From Pygmaiobacter massiliensis (GTDB lineage Bacteria; Bacillota; Clostridia; Oscillospirales; Ruminococcaceae): a stretch of 64,000 nt of DNA. The DNA lies in the NCBI GenBank assembly GCA_022778585.1, contig JALFTI010000019.1, positions 1 through 64,000 of the forward strand, written 5' to 3'. This document shows, in pieces, positions 52,771-60,937 of this stretch. A program made the translations under genes and the position numbers. Every line of letters begins with the position of its first letter. Position 1 is the stretch's first letter. The notes under the pieces are model-generated. The model was not told the origin of the DNA, ran no database searches, and was given only the letters and a program-made list of their open reading frames with translations.

Positions 52771-53040
52771 TCACCCTTTCAGTTTTTCCAAAAGATAGCG
52801 ATGCCGGCAAAGCAGTGCCTGATATTCATAAATGCGGCTGTCGATCAACAGATCGTCCGTTTCCAGATTAAATAAGCACTCGTTCTGCCTCAACTCGGCC
52901 TCACACTCTTTCAGCTGCCGGCGCCATTCGGCGCGGGCAGCAGCAAACGCAGTTTGTGTTTTTTTACCGAAAATTTTTTGCCCCAGCGAGCTTGGTTGTG
53001 CGGTTCTTTCCAACAGTGCGATATCTTCCAAACTGTCCAC
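52771..53040 (-). CDS. yaaL: DUF2508 (YaaL-like) protein
   Basis: The 89-residue helical protein has RAEWRRQLKECEAELRQNEC and LFNLETDDLLIDSRIYEYQA followed by LLCRHRYLLEK, the DUF2508 pattern. Function is unknown; the gene is typically tied to recR and bofA. The start is uncertain: GTG 53040 sits only 2 nt after GGGAGAG, and an in-frame TTG at 53031 is better spaced from AGAGGTG. Confidence 0.8.
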   Translation of the reverse strand: MDSLEDIALLERTAQPSSLGQKIFGKKTQTAFAAARAEWRRQLKECEAELRQNECLFNLETDDLLIDSRIYEYQALLCRHRYLLEKLKG

Positions 53041-53172
53041 CTCTCCCTATGTCTTGCGCCAAAAGCATCGCCTGACGCTTTGATTGTATGCGGAAAGTAT
53101 GGGCATACAGAACCACGCTAAACACCTACTGCCCTTTGCCGACAGTTTCTTGCAAAAGGTTTTTTCTTTTGC

Positions 53173-53206
53173 AAAAAAAGGACAGGCCCTAAGGCCTGTC
53201 CTTTTA
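53173..53206 (-). terminator. Terminator of hup
   Basis: Stem AAAAGGACAGGCC with its complement and 3-nt loop, T7 on the minus strand, about 35 nt after the HU stop. Confidence 0.88.
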
Positions 53207-53242
53207 TTTGCTGGTTTAATAAAACTGCAACGCAAGTTGCGC

Positions 53243-53518
53243 TTATTCAGCAACAGCGTCCTTCAGAGCTTTGCCAGCCTTAAATACCGGGGTGGTGCTG
53301 GCAGGAATTTCAATGGGCTCTTTGGTGCGGGGATTGCGGCCGGTGCGGGCGGCACGCTTTTTGGTCTCAAAGGTACCAAAGCCTACCAAGGCAACCTTTT
53401 CGCCATTGGCCAGCGCCTTGGTAATCTCTTCCAGAACGGCGCTGACGGCCTTGTCTGCATCCTTCTTGGTGAGCTGTACTTCGGCTGCAACCGCTGCTAC
53501 CAGATCTGCTTTTGTCAT
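53243..53518 (-). CDS. hup: DNA-binding protein HU
   Basis: The 91-residue histone-like protein begins [20 protein letters not shown] and has the conserved [20 protein letters not shown] and [13 protein letters not shown] arms that wrap DNA. ATG 53518 is 8 nt after GGAGG; the longer upstream frame lacks support. It lies 115 bp downstream of mazG, a common neighbour in Firmicutes. Confidence 0.96.
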   Translation of the reverse strand: MTKADLVAAVAAEVQLTKKDADKAVSAVLEEITKALANGEKVALVGFGTFETKKRAARTGRNPRTKEPIEIPASTTPVFKAGKALKDAVAE

Positions 53519-53633
53519 GATGATAACCTCCAGAATTGTAATCTTTTTTGGCATCTGCCGCCGGCAAAAACCGAAAACATCTGCAGCTGCCTTGTATTAT
53601 TCCATAAAGCGCACCTGCACTTGGCAAAGCGCT

Positions 53634-54419
53634 TTAGGGATTCCGTTTTTTGGCGTCCTTCCACAACCGATCCAAGCGTTCGGGTGTCAGTTCTGCAAGC
53701 GGCTGCCCTTGCGCCAACTGCTCTGCCAATTTGGCACGGCGCACAAACTTTTCCGCCGAACGGCCCAGTGCATCCTCCGCGTCAATTCCCATCATGCGGG
53801 CGGTATTTACCGCAGCAAACAGCACATCGCCCAATTCGTCTTTCTGGCTTTCCGGGTCAACCGCCTGCGCAAGCTCTTCTACTTCGCTTACAAGGTCTGC
53901 CATAGCGGCGGCGGCATCTGCATAATCAAGCCCGGCTTTTCCGGCCCGTTTACTAATCTTTTCCGCCCGCATCAAAGCCGGCAGGGCTTTGGGAACAGCA
54001 TCCAGCTGGTCCGCAAGGGTCTTTTGCCCTTTTTCCTGCTTTTTCAGCTCATTCCAGTTGTCCAGCACCTGCTGTTGTGTGCTGGCGGTTGCATTGCCAA
54101 AAATATGGGGGTGGCGAAAAATCAGCTTTTTACAAATGCCATCACAAACCTGCTGCAAATTAAAACGGCCAGCCTCTTCTTCCATACACACATGTGTCAT
54201 GACCTGCAAGAGAATATCGCCCAATTCTTCTTTGATCCCATCCGGATCTTTCTGGTCAATAGCGTCCACTACTTCGTAGGTTTCTTCAATAAAATTCATT
54301 CTAAGGGACTCATGGGTCTGCACTTTATCCCAAGGACACCCATTTTCAGGATCACGAAGCAGCCTCACAATCTCCATCAAATCCTGCCAGTCATACTGGT
54401 CTTTCTGCACAAAATTCAA
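53634..54419 (-). CDS. mazG: Nucleoside triphosphate pyrophosphohydrolase MazG
   Basis: The 261-residue enzyme hydrolyses NTPs to NMPs and clears aberrant nucleotides. It has two MazG domains, each with an EExxD-type metal motif: FIEETYEVVDAID...EELGDILLQV in the first and SEVEELAQAVD...DELGDVLFAAV in the second. The N-terminus carries LRDPENGCPWDKVQTHESL. The start is TTG 54419, 8 nt after GGGAGGAGG; the longer frame upstream has no site. Confidence 0.92.
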   Translation of the reverse strand: MNFVQKDQYDWQDLMEIVRLLRDPENGCPWDKVQTHESLRMNFIEETYEVVDAIDQKDPDGIKEELGDILLQVMTHVCMEEEAGRFNLQQVCDGICKKLIFRHPHIFGNATASTQQQVLDNWNELKKQEKGQKTLADQLDAVPKALPALMRAEKISKRAGKAGLDYADAAAAMADLVSEVEELAQAVDPESQKDELGDVLFAAVNTARMMGIDAEDALGRSAEKFVRRAKLAEQLAQGQPLAELTPERLDRLWKDAKKRNP

Positions 54420-54574
54420 TTTGGCCGCCTCCTCCCTGTATGGTAATATACTACCGCAAATAAGCCCCTCTTGCAAGTATTTTGGCTTGTTTGTGCGAAA
54501 TTAAAGCAACTTTCACAAAAAGAAGTTCCAAAAAGCATTTTTGTTTGCCGCATGCAAACATCCTGTTTTTTAAA

Positions 54575-54620
54575 CAAAAAAACGGCAGCAGCCCGCAACT
54601 ACACGCACTGCCGCCGCTTT
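54575..54620 (-). terminator. Terminator after the zinc-ribbon gene
   Basis: Arms CGGCAG and CTGCCG with flanking partial pairing, followed by TTTTTTTG on the minus strand. Confidence 0.7.
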
Positions 54621-54705
54621 ATATTATTTCATCCGGTCTAAATCGGCATCACCACAACGCCGGGCCTTCTTGGGGCCTGTAACCAAAATGGCCGCTCCGC
54701 GCCGG

Positions 54706-55065
54706 TCAGTCCAACTTAGCCCCGCAGCGAGAACAAAACCCGGCATCTTCCTCCACCTGAGCACCACACTGCGGGCAGATGGAAACACAATATTTTTCCG
54801 CGCTGGCTGCTTCCTGTGCATTCAGCCGAGCCTCCACATCAGCAATTACGCTGATATAATGCTCCACCAGTTCGTCGTTTGTTTCTCCGGATTTTTTAAG
54901 GGAATATACCAGCGCGCCCAACTGGCGCTGTGCCTTTGCCAGCTGGTTTTCCAGGCTGACCCGGTCCAATTTTTCTTTGCCTTTATCTACCAGATCACCG
55001 GCAGCATCCACCGCACGGTTAGCCAGGTTTTTGCCCATTTCAACCCATTTTTCAAAATCTGCCAT
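54706..55065 (-). CDS. Zinc-ribbon-tailed helical protein
   Basis: The 119-residue protein has a helical N-terminal part (about 1-85; FEKWVEMGKNLANRAVDAAG and LENQLAKAQRQLGALVYSLK) likely to form a coiled coil, and a C-terminal zinc ribbon, CPQCGAQVEEDAGFCSRCGA. There is no membrane segment. This architecture is widespread in clostridia without a known function. ATG 55065 follows AAAGAGGG. Sequence after its stop keeps an open frame out of phase, which I regard as chance. Confidence 0.82.
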   Translation of the reverse strand: MADFEKWVEMGKNLANRAVDAAGDLVDKGKEKLDRVSLENQLAKAQRQLGALVYSLKKSGETNDELVEHYISVIADVEARLNAQEAASAEKYCVSICPQCGAQVEEDAGFCSRCGAKLD

Positions 55066-55257
55066 AATGAAATACCCTCTTTCTGTTGCGGCAGGTCTGC
55101 TGCCTTATTTATATGGTGTCTTTTTGCGAAAGACTAAACCGACCACTTTATGCCTCTTCGAAAATACTTTTTTAAAAAACTTCTCATCAAGGTCTATTCT
55201 ATCTATTCTTTTGGCTTCAGATCGTTTTTTAAGCTGCGGCAAAGAAACACACTGCAT

Positions 55258-56199
55258 TTACACGGGTTCCCCGCTGCCCAAAAATTCCTGCAGCATAGAA
55301 TTGTGCGGAATCAGATCCACCGAAATGGGGCGACAGGACGCAAAAGAAAGCATCAGTTCTCCCATACGGGCATAAGCCGAACTTTTGGGGTCCAGTGCTT
55401 CATAGGCCTCCCGTACAAAGGGTGCCATTGCGCAAATTTCATAGCTGAAAGAAGTATCCAAAAGCAGGTCTGCCTCCGGCTTAAAAACCTTAATAAAACG
55501 GTCTTCCCCTTCGCAGACAGCTTTCCACATAGTAATGGTTTTTTCCGGGCTGTGGCTGCGGAATTTGTAGTCCCGCACCAAACGGCGGGCAAGCCGCAGG
55601 TCCCGGGTAGAAATGGCACGCTGGCCTTTCAGCGAGTATTCCTCCCGTAAGCCGGCATAAACTTTATAGATTTCCTCTCTAGGAAGCGAGTCGGTCAGCA
55701 TAGGGTTTAGGGCATGAATGCCCTCCACCACCACAACGCCGTCTCCCAGTACCAGTTCTTTTAGCTGTTTGCGGCGGCTTTCTGTTTGAAAATCAAATTC
55801 CGGCAGGCTGGTATATCCTTTGTGAATAATCTCTCCCAAACATTTTTGGATCATGGGAATATCCAGTGCGGTCACATTTTCGTAGTCCTTGGTTCCATCT
55901 GGCAACCGGGGATATTCCTCTTTATTTTTGTAGAAATTATCCAGCGAAACAACCTGAGAATAACTACCCAGGTCCCGAATACGGCCAGCCAATTTATGGG
56001 CTGTGGTGGTTTTTCCGGAAGCCGAAGGCCCGGTAAGCATAACCACTCGGCAGCCGGACTCCAAAATCTCCCGCGCGGCAGCCCGCACCCGGCTTTCGTA
56101 TTCAATTTCGCAATGGCGCACAAAGTTTTCCGGGTTTTGCGCCGCAGTGTTCACAAGGCCAATGTCTACCAGCCTTTTAGGAATCCAAATCGCAGGCAT
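55258..56199 (-). CDS. Uridine kinase-like nucleoside kinase
   Basis: The 313-residue P-loop kinase has an N-terminal extension (about 1-45), then Walker A MLTGPSASGKTTTAHKL, VVSLDNFYKNKEEYPRLPDG, DYENVTALDIP, EFDFQTESRRKQL and VVEGIHALNP. These match the uridine/phosphoribulokinase superfamily, in the clostridial nucleoside kinase form without the TGS domain. It likely phosphorylates uridine or a related nucleoside. ATG 56199 is preceded by AGGTG, and the start overlaps the last 23 bases of hemZ. Confidence 0.85.
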   Translation of the reverse strand: MPAIWIPKRLVDIGLVNTAAQNPENFVRHCEIEYESRVRAAAREILESGCRVVMLTGPSASGKTTTAHKLAGRIRDLGSYSQVVSLDNFYKNKEEYPRLPDGTKDYENVTALDIPMIQKCLGEIIHKGYTSLPEFDFQTESRRKQLKELVLGDGVVVVEGIHALNPMLTDSLPREEIYKVYAGLREEYSLKGQRAISTRDLRLARRLVRDYKFRSHSPEKTITMWKAVCEGEDRFIKVFKPEADLLLDTSFSYEICAMAPFVREAYEALDPKSSAYARMGELMLSFASCRPISVDLIPHNSMLQEFLGSGEPV

Positions 56200-57619
56200 A
56201 AAAGGCACCTATCCTTTCCTTGCGCTTTAAAACCGTATTAAAACCATCCAAATATTCCTGGGGATATTTATAGTTTGCAATCCGCTCAATGCGGTTCTCT
56301 GCCCGCCCTTTCAGCTTAGTCATGCCGCCGGCACCCGCTGAGAGAATACTGTGCAGCTCTTCCATAATGTACACATTATACCGCCCTTCAAACCCGGGCT
56401 TTGAAAAGCCCACATTTTCCAGGTTTTGCAAGGTTCCCTTCTGGCGGTACAAATAATATGGTCCATACCCTGCCTGCTGCAGCAAAGCGGTTTTCTGCAG
56501 CATGGCAGCCACATCCTGATATTGGTCCTGCGCATGGTCGATCACCAGATTGGAGGCCCGCTTCAAGGTTAAGGTATGAACGGTAATATTTTCGGGTTCC
56601 AGTGCAATTGCCTTGCGCAGGCTTTCTTCAAATCCATCCACCGTATCTTTCGGCAGCCCGGCAATCAGGTCCATATTGATGCAGTTGTGACCAGCCCGGC
56701 GCGCCTGCTCATAACAGCGAATAACATCTTCGGCGGTATGTTTGCGGCCAATGGCTGCAAGCACACGGTCACAAAAGGTTTGGGGATTGATGGAAATGCG
56801 GTCCGCCCCATATTGTTTCAGAACACACAGCTTTTCATAGTCGGTGCAATCCGGGCGGCCAGCCTCCACCGTATACTCCTCCAAGCGGTTCAGGTCAAAG
56901 CAGTCGGCCACCGTGCTCATCAGCTGGCGCAACTGATCGGCTGTAAGGCTTGTGGGAGTTCCGCCGCCAATATAAATGGTACAAAGTTTAAGCTGCTGTT
57001 CCCTGATAATCCGGCTTATGGCCCGAATTTCCTCGCACAGTTTTTCCACATAAGGAGCTACCAGCTTTCGGTCGGCCGCCAAGGTGCGGGATACAAAAGA
57101 ACAGTAGCTGCAGCGGGAGGGGCAGAATGGAATACCAATGTACAAGCTGCAGCTTCGGGGAGCCAGCGCTTCAATAATCGGCCGCTGTGCCCGGGCGGTG
57201 GAAAGAGCCAAATCAATTTTTTCATCCACTGCCAGATACTGCTCTGAAAATTCCTGGCGGACCTCTTCATCGCTTTTGCCCGCCTGCCACAGCCGATGCA
57301 CCAGCCGCACCGGCCGCACCCCGGTCAATATTCCCCAGGGCGGGCGCTTGCCGGTTGCCTGGCTCAATACCTGAAACAGCATGCGGCACAGTTCCATTTC
57401 CAGCTGCAAATCGTCTGGGCGGGGGGCTTTTTTACAGAAAATACGCCCATCCTGCCGCACCGCGCAGAATATCTGCCGGCTGTTCGCGCGCACCAGCACA
57501 CAATCTGTTTTATGCCGCGCGCCCTGCGCCAATTCCACCTGCCGGTAAAACATGCGGGTCAGCTGCTCAGGCTCATAAATGGAACCAAGTCCCTCCATAT
57601 AAAGTTTCAGCCTTGTCAC
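56177..57619 (-). CDS. hemZ: HemZ-type radical SAM protein (coproporphyrinogen dehydrogenase-like)
   Basis: The 480-residue protein has the HemN/HemW-type radical SAM motif IPFCPSRCSYCSF, then IYIGGGTPTSLTADQLRQLM, AGRPDCTDYEKL and INMDLIAGLPKDTVDGFEES. The first 160 residues form the HemZ-specific domain. HemZ of B. subtilis is linked to anaerobic coproporphyrinogen oxidation; related proteins may act as heme chaperones, so the activity is not certain. GTG 57619 is very close to AGGAGGGG, so the exact start may be slightly downstream (ATG at codon 8). Confidence 0.88.
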   Translation of the reverse strand: MTRLKLYMEGLGSIYEPEQLTRMFYRQVELAQGARHKTDCVLVRANSRQIFCAVRQDGRIFCKKAPRPDDLQLEMELCRMLFQVLSQATGKRPPWGILTGVRPVRLVHRLWQAGKSDEEVRQEFSEQYLAVDEKIDLALSTARAQRPIIEALAPRSCSLYIGIPFCPSRCSYCSFVSRTLAADRKLVAPYVEKLCEEIRAISRIIREQQLKLCTIYIGGGTPTSLTADQLRQLMSTVADCFDLNRLEEYTVEAGRPDCTDYEKLCVLKQYGADRISINPQTFCDRVLAAIGRKHTAEDVIRCYEQARRAGHNCINMDLIAGLPKDTVDGFEESLRKAIALEPENITVHTLTLKRASNLVIDHAQDQYQDVAAMLQKTALLQQAGYGPYYLYRQKGTLQNLENVGFSKPGFEGRYNVYIMEELHSILSAGAGGMTKLKGRAENRIERIANYKYPQEYLDGFNTVLKRKERIGAFYACDLDS

Positions 57620-57639
57620 CCCCTCCTGCTGCCGCTTTT

Positions 57640-58212
57640 TCAGCGCAGATACGGATTATGCCGCCGCTCTGCTTCCATGGTGGAGAACATTTCATGGCCA
57701 GGAAGAACCTGAGGGTCATCCTGCACCTGCTGGCAAAGCTTTTTCAGCGACTGCTGAATTTGAGTATAGCTTCCTCCAGCCAGGTCGGTCCGCCCAATAT
57801 CCCCGCAGAAGAGCGTATCTCCGGTAAACAACAGGTCGCCGCAGCGCAGGCACACGCTGCCCGGCGTATGGCCCGGGGTGGCAATTACGGTAAAGGTCAA
57901 CTCATCAAACTGCAGCTTTTCACCATCTGCTAGGTATTCGTCCGGCTTTATGCCAAACTGCTCGGCATCTGCTTTTGCCATATAAATTTTGGCCCCCAGC
58001 TGACTATGCAGCGCCTCGATGGTATAGATGTGGTCGTTGTGGCCATGGGTTTGCAGCACAGCGGCCAAATGCGCTTTTTCTTCCCTAAGCTTTTCCTGGT
58101 ATAACCGCAAATCGGCCGCGCCGTCAATAATAACACCGGTTCCCTTCTCGCTAATAAGCAAAAAGCTGTTGGTATAATAAGGGCCGGGTGCATTGAAATG
58201 ATATGCTTTCAT
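57640..58212 (-). CDS. MBL-fold metallo-hydrolase (glyoxalase II-like)
   Basis: The 190-residue protein has the metal motif QTHGHNDHIYTIEAL, GHTPGSVCLRCGDLLFTGDT and final His in VLPGHEMFSTME, as in glyoxalase II-like hydrolases and YcbL. It opens with AYHFNAPGPYYTNSFLL. ATG 58212 is 9 nt after AGGAGG and shares its A with the dtd stop (TGATG). The substrate is unknown; S-lactoylglutathione is unlikely in most clostridia. Confidence 0.87.
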   Translation of the reverse strand: MKAYHFNAPGPYYTNSFLLISEKGTGVIIDGAADLRLYQEKLREEKAHLAAVLQTHGHNDHIYTIEALHSQLGAKIYMAKADAEQFGIKPDEYLADGEKLQFDELTFTVIATPGHTPGSVCLRCGDLLFTGDTLFCGDIGRTDLAGGSYTQIQQSLKKLCQQVQDDPQVLPGHEMFSTMEAERRHNPYLR

Positions 58213-58682
58213 CACTCTTTTCCTCCTGCTCGTTTCCATTCTTCGGTGTCCAGCACCAATGTAACCGGGCCATCATTCTGCAAAAGCACCTGCATTTCGG
58301 CCCCAAATTCGCCTGTTTTAACCGGTGCGATACCGGCTTTGGCAAGTTCCTGCACAAACAATTGGTAAAGCTGCTGAGACAAAGGCTGCTTTGCCGCCCG
58401 AATAAAACTGGGGCGGCGCCCTTTTTTGGTGTCGGCCTGCAGGGTAAAATTGCTTACCACCAACGCTGCCAATCCCAGTTCCAATGCGCTTTTATTCAGC
58501 TTACCTGCTTCATCTTCAAAAATGCGCAGCTCGGCACATTTGCGGGCCAGCTGGCAGGCATCCTGCTCGGTGTCCTGCTCGGCCACCCCTAAAAGAATAC
58601 ACAGGCCCTGGCCAATTGAGCGTTCTTCGTCACCTTCTATCGTGACAGATGCGTGTTTCACACGCTGCAGCACAGCTTTCAT
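58212..58682 (-). CDS. dtd: D-aminoacyl-tRNA deacylase
   Basis: The 156-residue editing enzyme recycles D-aminoacyl-tRNA and Gly-tRNA-Ala. It begins MKAVLQRVKHASVTIEGDEE and has VSNFTLQADTKKGRRPSF (the usual SQFTL reads SNFTL) and LLQNDGPVTLVLDTEEW with the NGPVT-like motif. It lies just downstream of relA, as in many Firmicutes, and is coupled to the MBL hydrolase. Confidence 0.93.
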   Translation of the reverse strand: MKAVLQRVKHASVTIEGDEERSIGQGLCILLGVAEQDTEQDACQLARKCAELRIFEDEAGKLNKSALELGLAALVVSNFTLQADTKKGRRPSFIRAAKQPLSQQLYQLFVQELAKAGIAPVKTGEFGAEMQVLLQNDGPVTLVLDTEEWKRAGGKE

Positions 58683-58740
58683 ATTGCTTCTCCTCAGGCG
58701 GGGCTAACCTTTTTTCGCCCCGTCATTCCTTTTGTGTCAT

Positions 58741-60915
58741 TCAGGCGCGGGTCACCTGCACTACATCCCGAATTTTGCGCAGCCTGGCAATGACCGAGTT
58801 GAGATGTTCGGTATTATTAATACCAACCGTGGCAGTAATGTTACTGCGCCCGTCTGCAGTCTGTCGGGCGGCAAATGCGTAGATGGGAACCTTCATATTG
58901 GCTATGCAGGCCGAAACATCGGTAATAAGCCCGTCTCTATCCACTGCAGTAATTTCCAGCGTAGATTTAAAGCTTTCCTTTACCCCCTCTGCCCACCAGG
59001 CACGAATCCAGCGGGGGCTGCTATCCTCTTCGTGGGCGCCCAACTGCACATTGGGGCAATCCCGCTTGTGGATAGATACCCCATACCCGCGGGTAATAAA
59101 GCCCACAATATCATCGCCAGGCAGCGGGTTACAGCATTTTGCAAATTTAACCAGGCAGTTATCCAGCCCTTCCACAATAACGCCGTCGCTGCTTTTTTGC
59201 TTTTTCTGGGGCATTTGGAAGGTTTCCACCGGGCCGGCCGTTTTGACCAGTTTGGCGTACTCTTCCTTGATTTTGGGCATGATGCGGGACAACTGCAGGC
59301 CACCATACCCCAGCGCAGCAAACATCTCTTCGGCGCTGTTCAGCCTCTGGCGGCGGGCAATCTCCTCCATAAAGGGGCCATATTTATCCTCCGGCAGGGT
59401 AATCAGGTTGCGGCGCAATTCCTTATCCAGCTGGTTTTTGCCTTCCACAATATTTTCTTCCTTGCGTTCTTTTTTGAACCAGGAACGAATTTTGTTTTTG
59501 GCTTCGCTGGTGGTCACAATCGACAGCCAATCCCGGGAAGGGCCCTTATCTTTCGGGCCGGTCAGCACTTCTATAATTTCTCCGGTCGCCACCTTGTGAT
59601 CGATCGGCACAATTCGCCCATTCACCTTGGCGCCCACCATCCGGTTGCCCACCGCCGAGTGAATGGCATAGGCAAAGTCGATAACGGTAGCCCCTGTGGG
59701 CAGATTGATTACATCTCCGCGCGGAGTGAAAACAAAAACCTCTTCGGGCAGAAGCTCTGATTTGATGTTCCGCAGAAGATCGACTGCGTCTTCCGAATCT
59801 CTCTGGCTTTCCAAAAGCTGGCGCACCCATGCCAAACGCTCTTCCAGCTTATCGGTGCCGCGTATTCCCTCTTTATACTTCCAGTGCGCGGCTACACCAT
59901 ACTCTGCGGTATGGTGCATATTCCAGGTACGAATCTGTACCTCGAACGGAATCCCTTCATGTCCCAGCACTGTGGTGTGCAGCGACCGGTAACCGTTGGG
60001 TTTGGGGGTGGAAATATAATCTTTAAACCGGTTGGGAAGCGGATGATAAAGGTCGTGAATAATACCAAGGGCATGGTAGCATTCGCCAGCCGTATCCACA
60101 ATGATCCGCAATGCGTAAACATCGTAAATTTCGGCAAAGTCCTTGTTTTGAATAAACATTTTGCGGTAGATGCCATATACCGATTTGATCCGGCTGGAAA
60201 GCTGCGCATTTTTAATGCCATTTTCCTTCAGCCGTTCATCAATCTGCTTGGCAATGCGGTCCAAAAACTGCTGGGCTCCGCCGTTTTTTTCCAGCATAGA
60301 GCGAATTTCCTGGTAGCCCACCGGGTCCAAAAAACGCAGGCTCCGGTCTTCCAGCTCTTCCTGAATAATATTCAGCCCCAGCCGGTGTGCAATGGGGGCG
60401 TAAACCTCCATTGTTTCCAGCGCTTTATCCCGGCGCTTTTGTTCCGGCATTGCCTCCATAGTGCGCATATTGTGCAGCCGGTCGCACAGCTTGATCAGCA
60501 TGACCCGGATATCCTGGCTCATGGCCAAGAGCATTTTGCGCAGGTTTTCGGCCTGCTGCTCTTCCATGGTGGAGAAGGTAATCTTGCCCAGCTTGGTCAC
60601 GCCATCCACCAATAGCGCGACCTCCTCACCAAACTCCGCCTTCAACTGGGCCAGGGAGGTCTCGGTATCCTCCACCACATCATGCAGCAATGCCGCTGCA
60701 ATGCTTTGGGTGTCCAGTCCCAAATCAATTAACAGCGCCGCCACTGCAAGCGGATGGGTAATATAGGGTTCGCCGCTTTTGCGGCATACCCCCGCATGGG
60801 CTTGCTCTGCCGTATGGTAAGCTTTTTCAATCAGCTCCATATCATAGCCGCGGCCAGACTCTTCCAAAAGCTGGCGCAGCTTTTCATAGGTCATCAATTC
60901 CTGTACTTCTTGCAC
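58741..60915 (-). CDS. relA: Bifunctional (p)ppGpp synthetase/hydrolase RelA/SpoT
   Basis: The 724-residue stringent response enzyme has an HD hydrolase domain (EPYITHPLAVAALL, LLHDVVEDTE), a synthetase domain (YRKMFIQNKDFAEIYDVYAL, KPNGYRSLHTTVLG), a TGS domain (VFTPRGDVINLPTGATVIDF), and a C-terminal ACT domain (EITAVDRDGLITDVSACIAN). HD His and Asp residues are intact, so both activities are expected. The start is GTG 60915 behind GGGGGG; the much longer upstream frame is recJ read out of phase. It lies 22 bp after recJ, with dtd downstream. Confidence 0.95.
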   Translation of the reverse strand: MQEVQELMTYEKLRQLLEESGRGYDMELIEKAYHTAEQAHAGVCRKSGEPYITHPLAVAALLIDLGLDTQSIAAALLHDVVEDTETSLAQLKAEFGEEVALLVDGVTKLGKITFSTMEEQQAENLRKMLLAMSQDIRVMLIKLCDRLHNMRTMEAMPEQKRRDKALETMEVYAPIAHRLGLNIIQEELEDRSLRFLDPVGYQEIRSMLEKNGGAQQFLDRIAKQIDERLKENGIKNAQLSSRIKSVYGIYRKMFIQNKDFAEIYDVYALRIIVDTAGECYHALGIIHDLYHPLPNRFKDYISTPKPNGYRSLHTTVLGHEGIPFEVQIRTWNMHHTAEYGVAAHWKYKEGIRGTDKLEERLAWVRQLLESQRDSEDAVDLLRNIKSELLPEEVFVFTPRGDVINLPTGATVIDFAYAIHSAVGNRMVGAKVNGRIVPIDHKVATGEIIEVLTGPKDKGPSRDWLSIVTTSEAKNKIRSWFKKERKEENIVEGKNQLDKELRRNLITLPEDKYGPFMEEIARRQRLNSAEEMFAALGYGGLQLSRIMPKIKEEYAKLVKTAGPVETFQMPQKKQKSSDGVIVEGLDNCLVKFAKCCNPLPGDDIVGFITRGYGVSIHKRDCPNVQLGAHEEDSSPRWIRAWWAEGVKESFKSTLEITAVDRDGLITDVSACIANMKVPIYAFAARQTADGRSNITATVGINNTEHLNSVIARLRKIRDVVQVTRA

Positions 60916-60937
60916 AAAATCCCCCCCTAACTTTCCC

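Noticed and set aside
54624-54821. Minus-strand frame of 65 codons overlapping the end of the zinc-ribbon gene
   Set aside because: Out of phase with the supported zinc-ribbon gene, no ribosome binding site, no recognisable domain.
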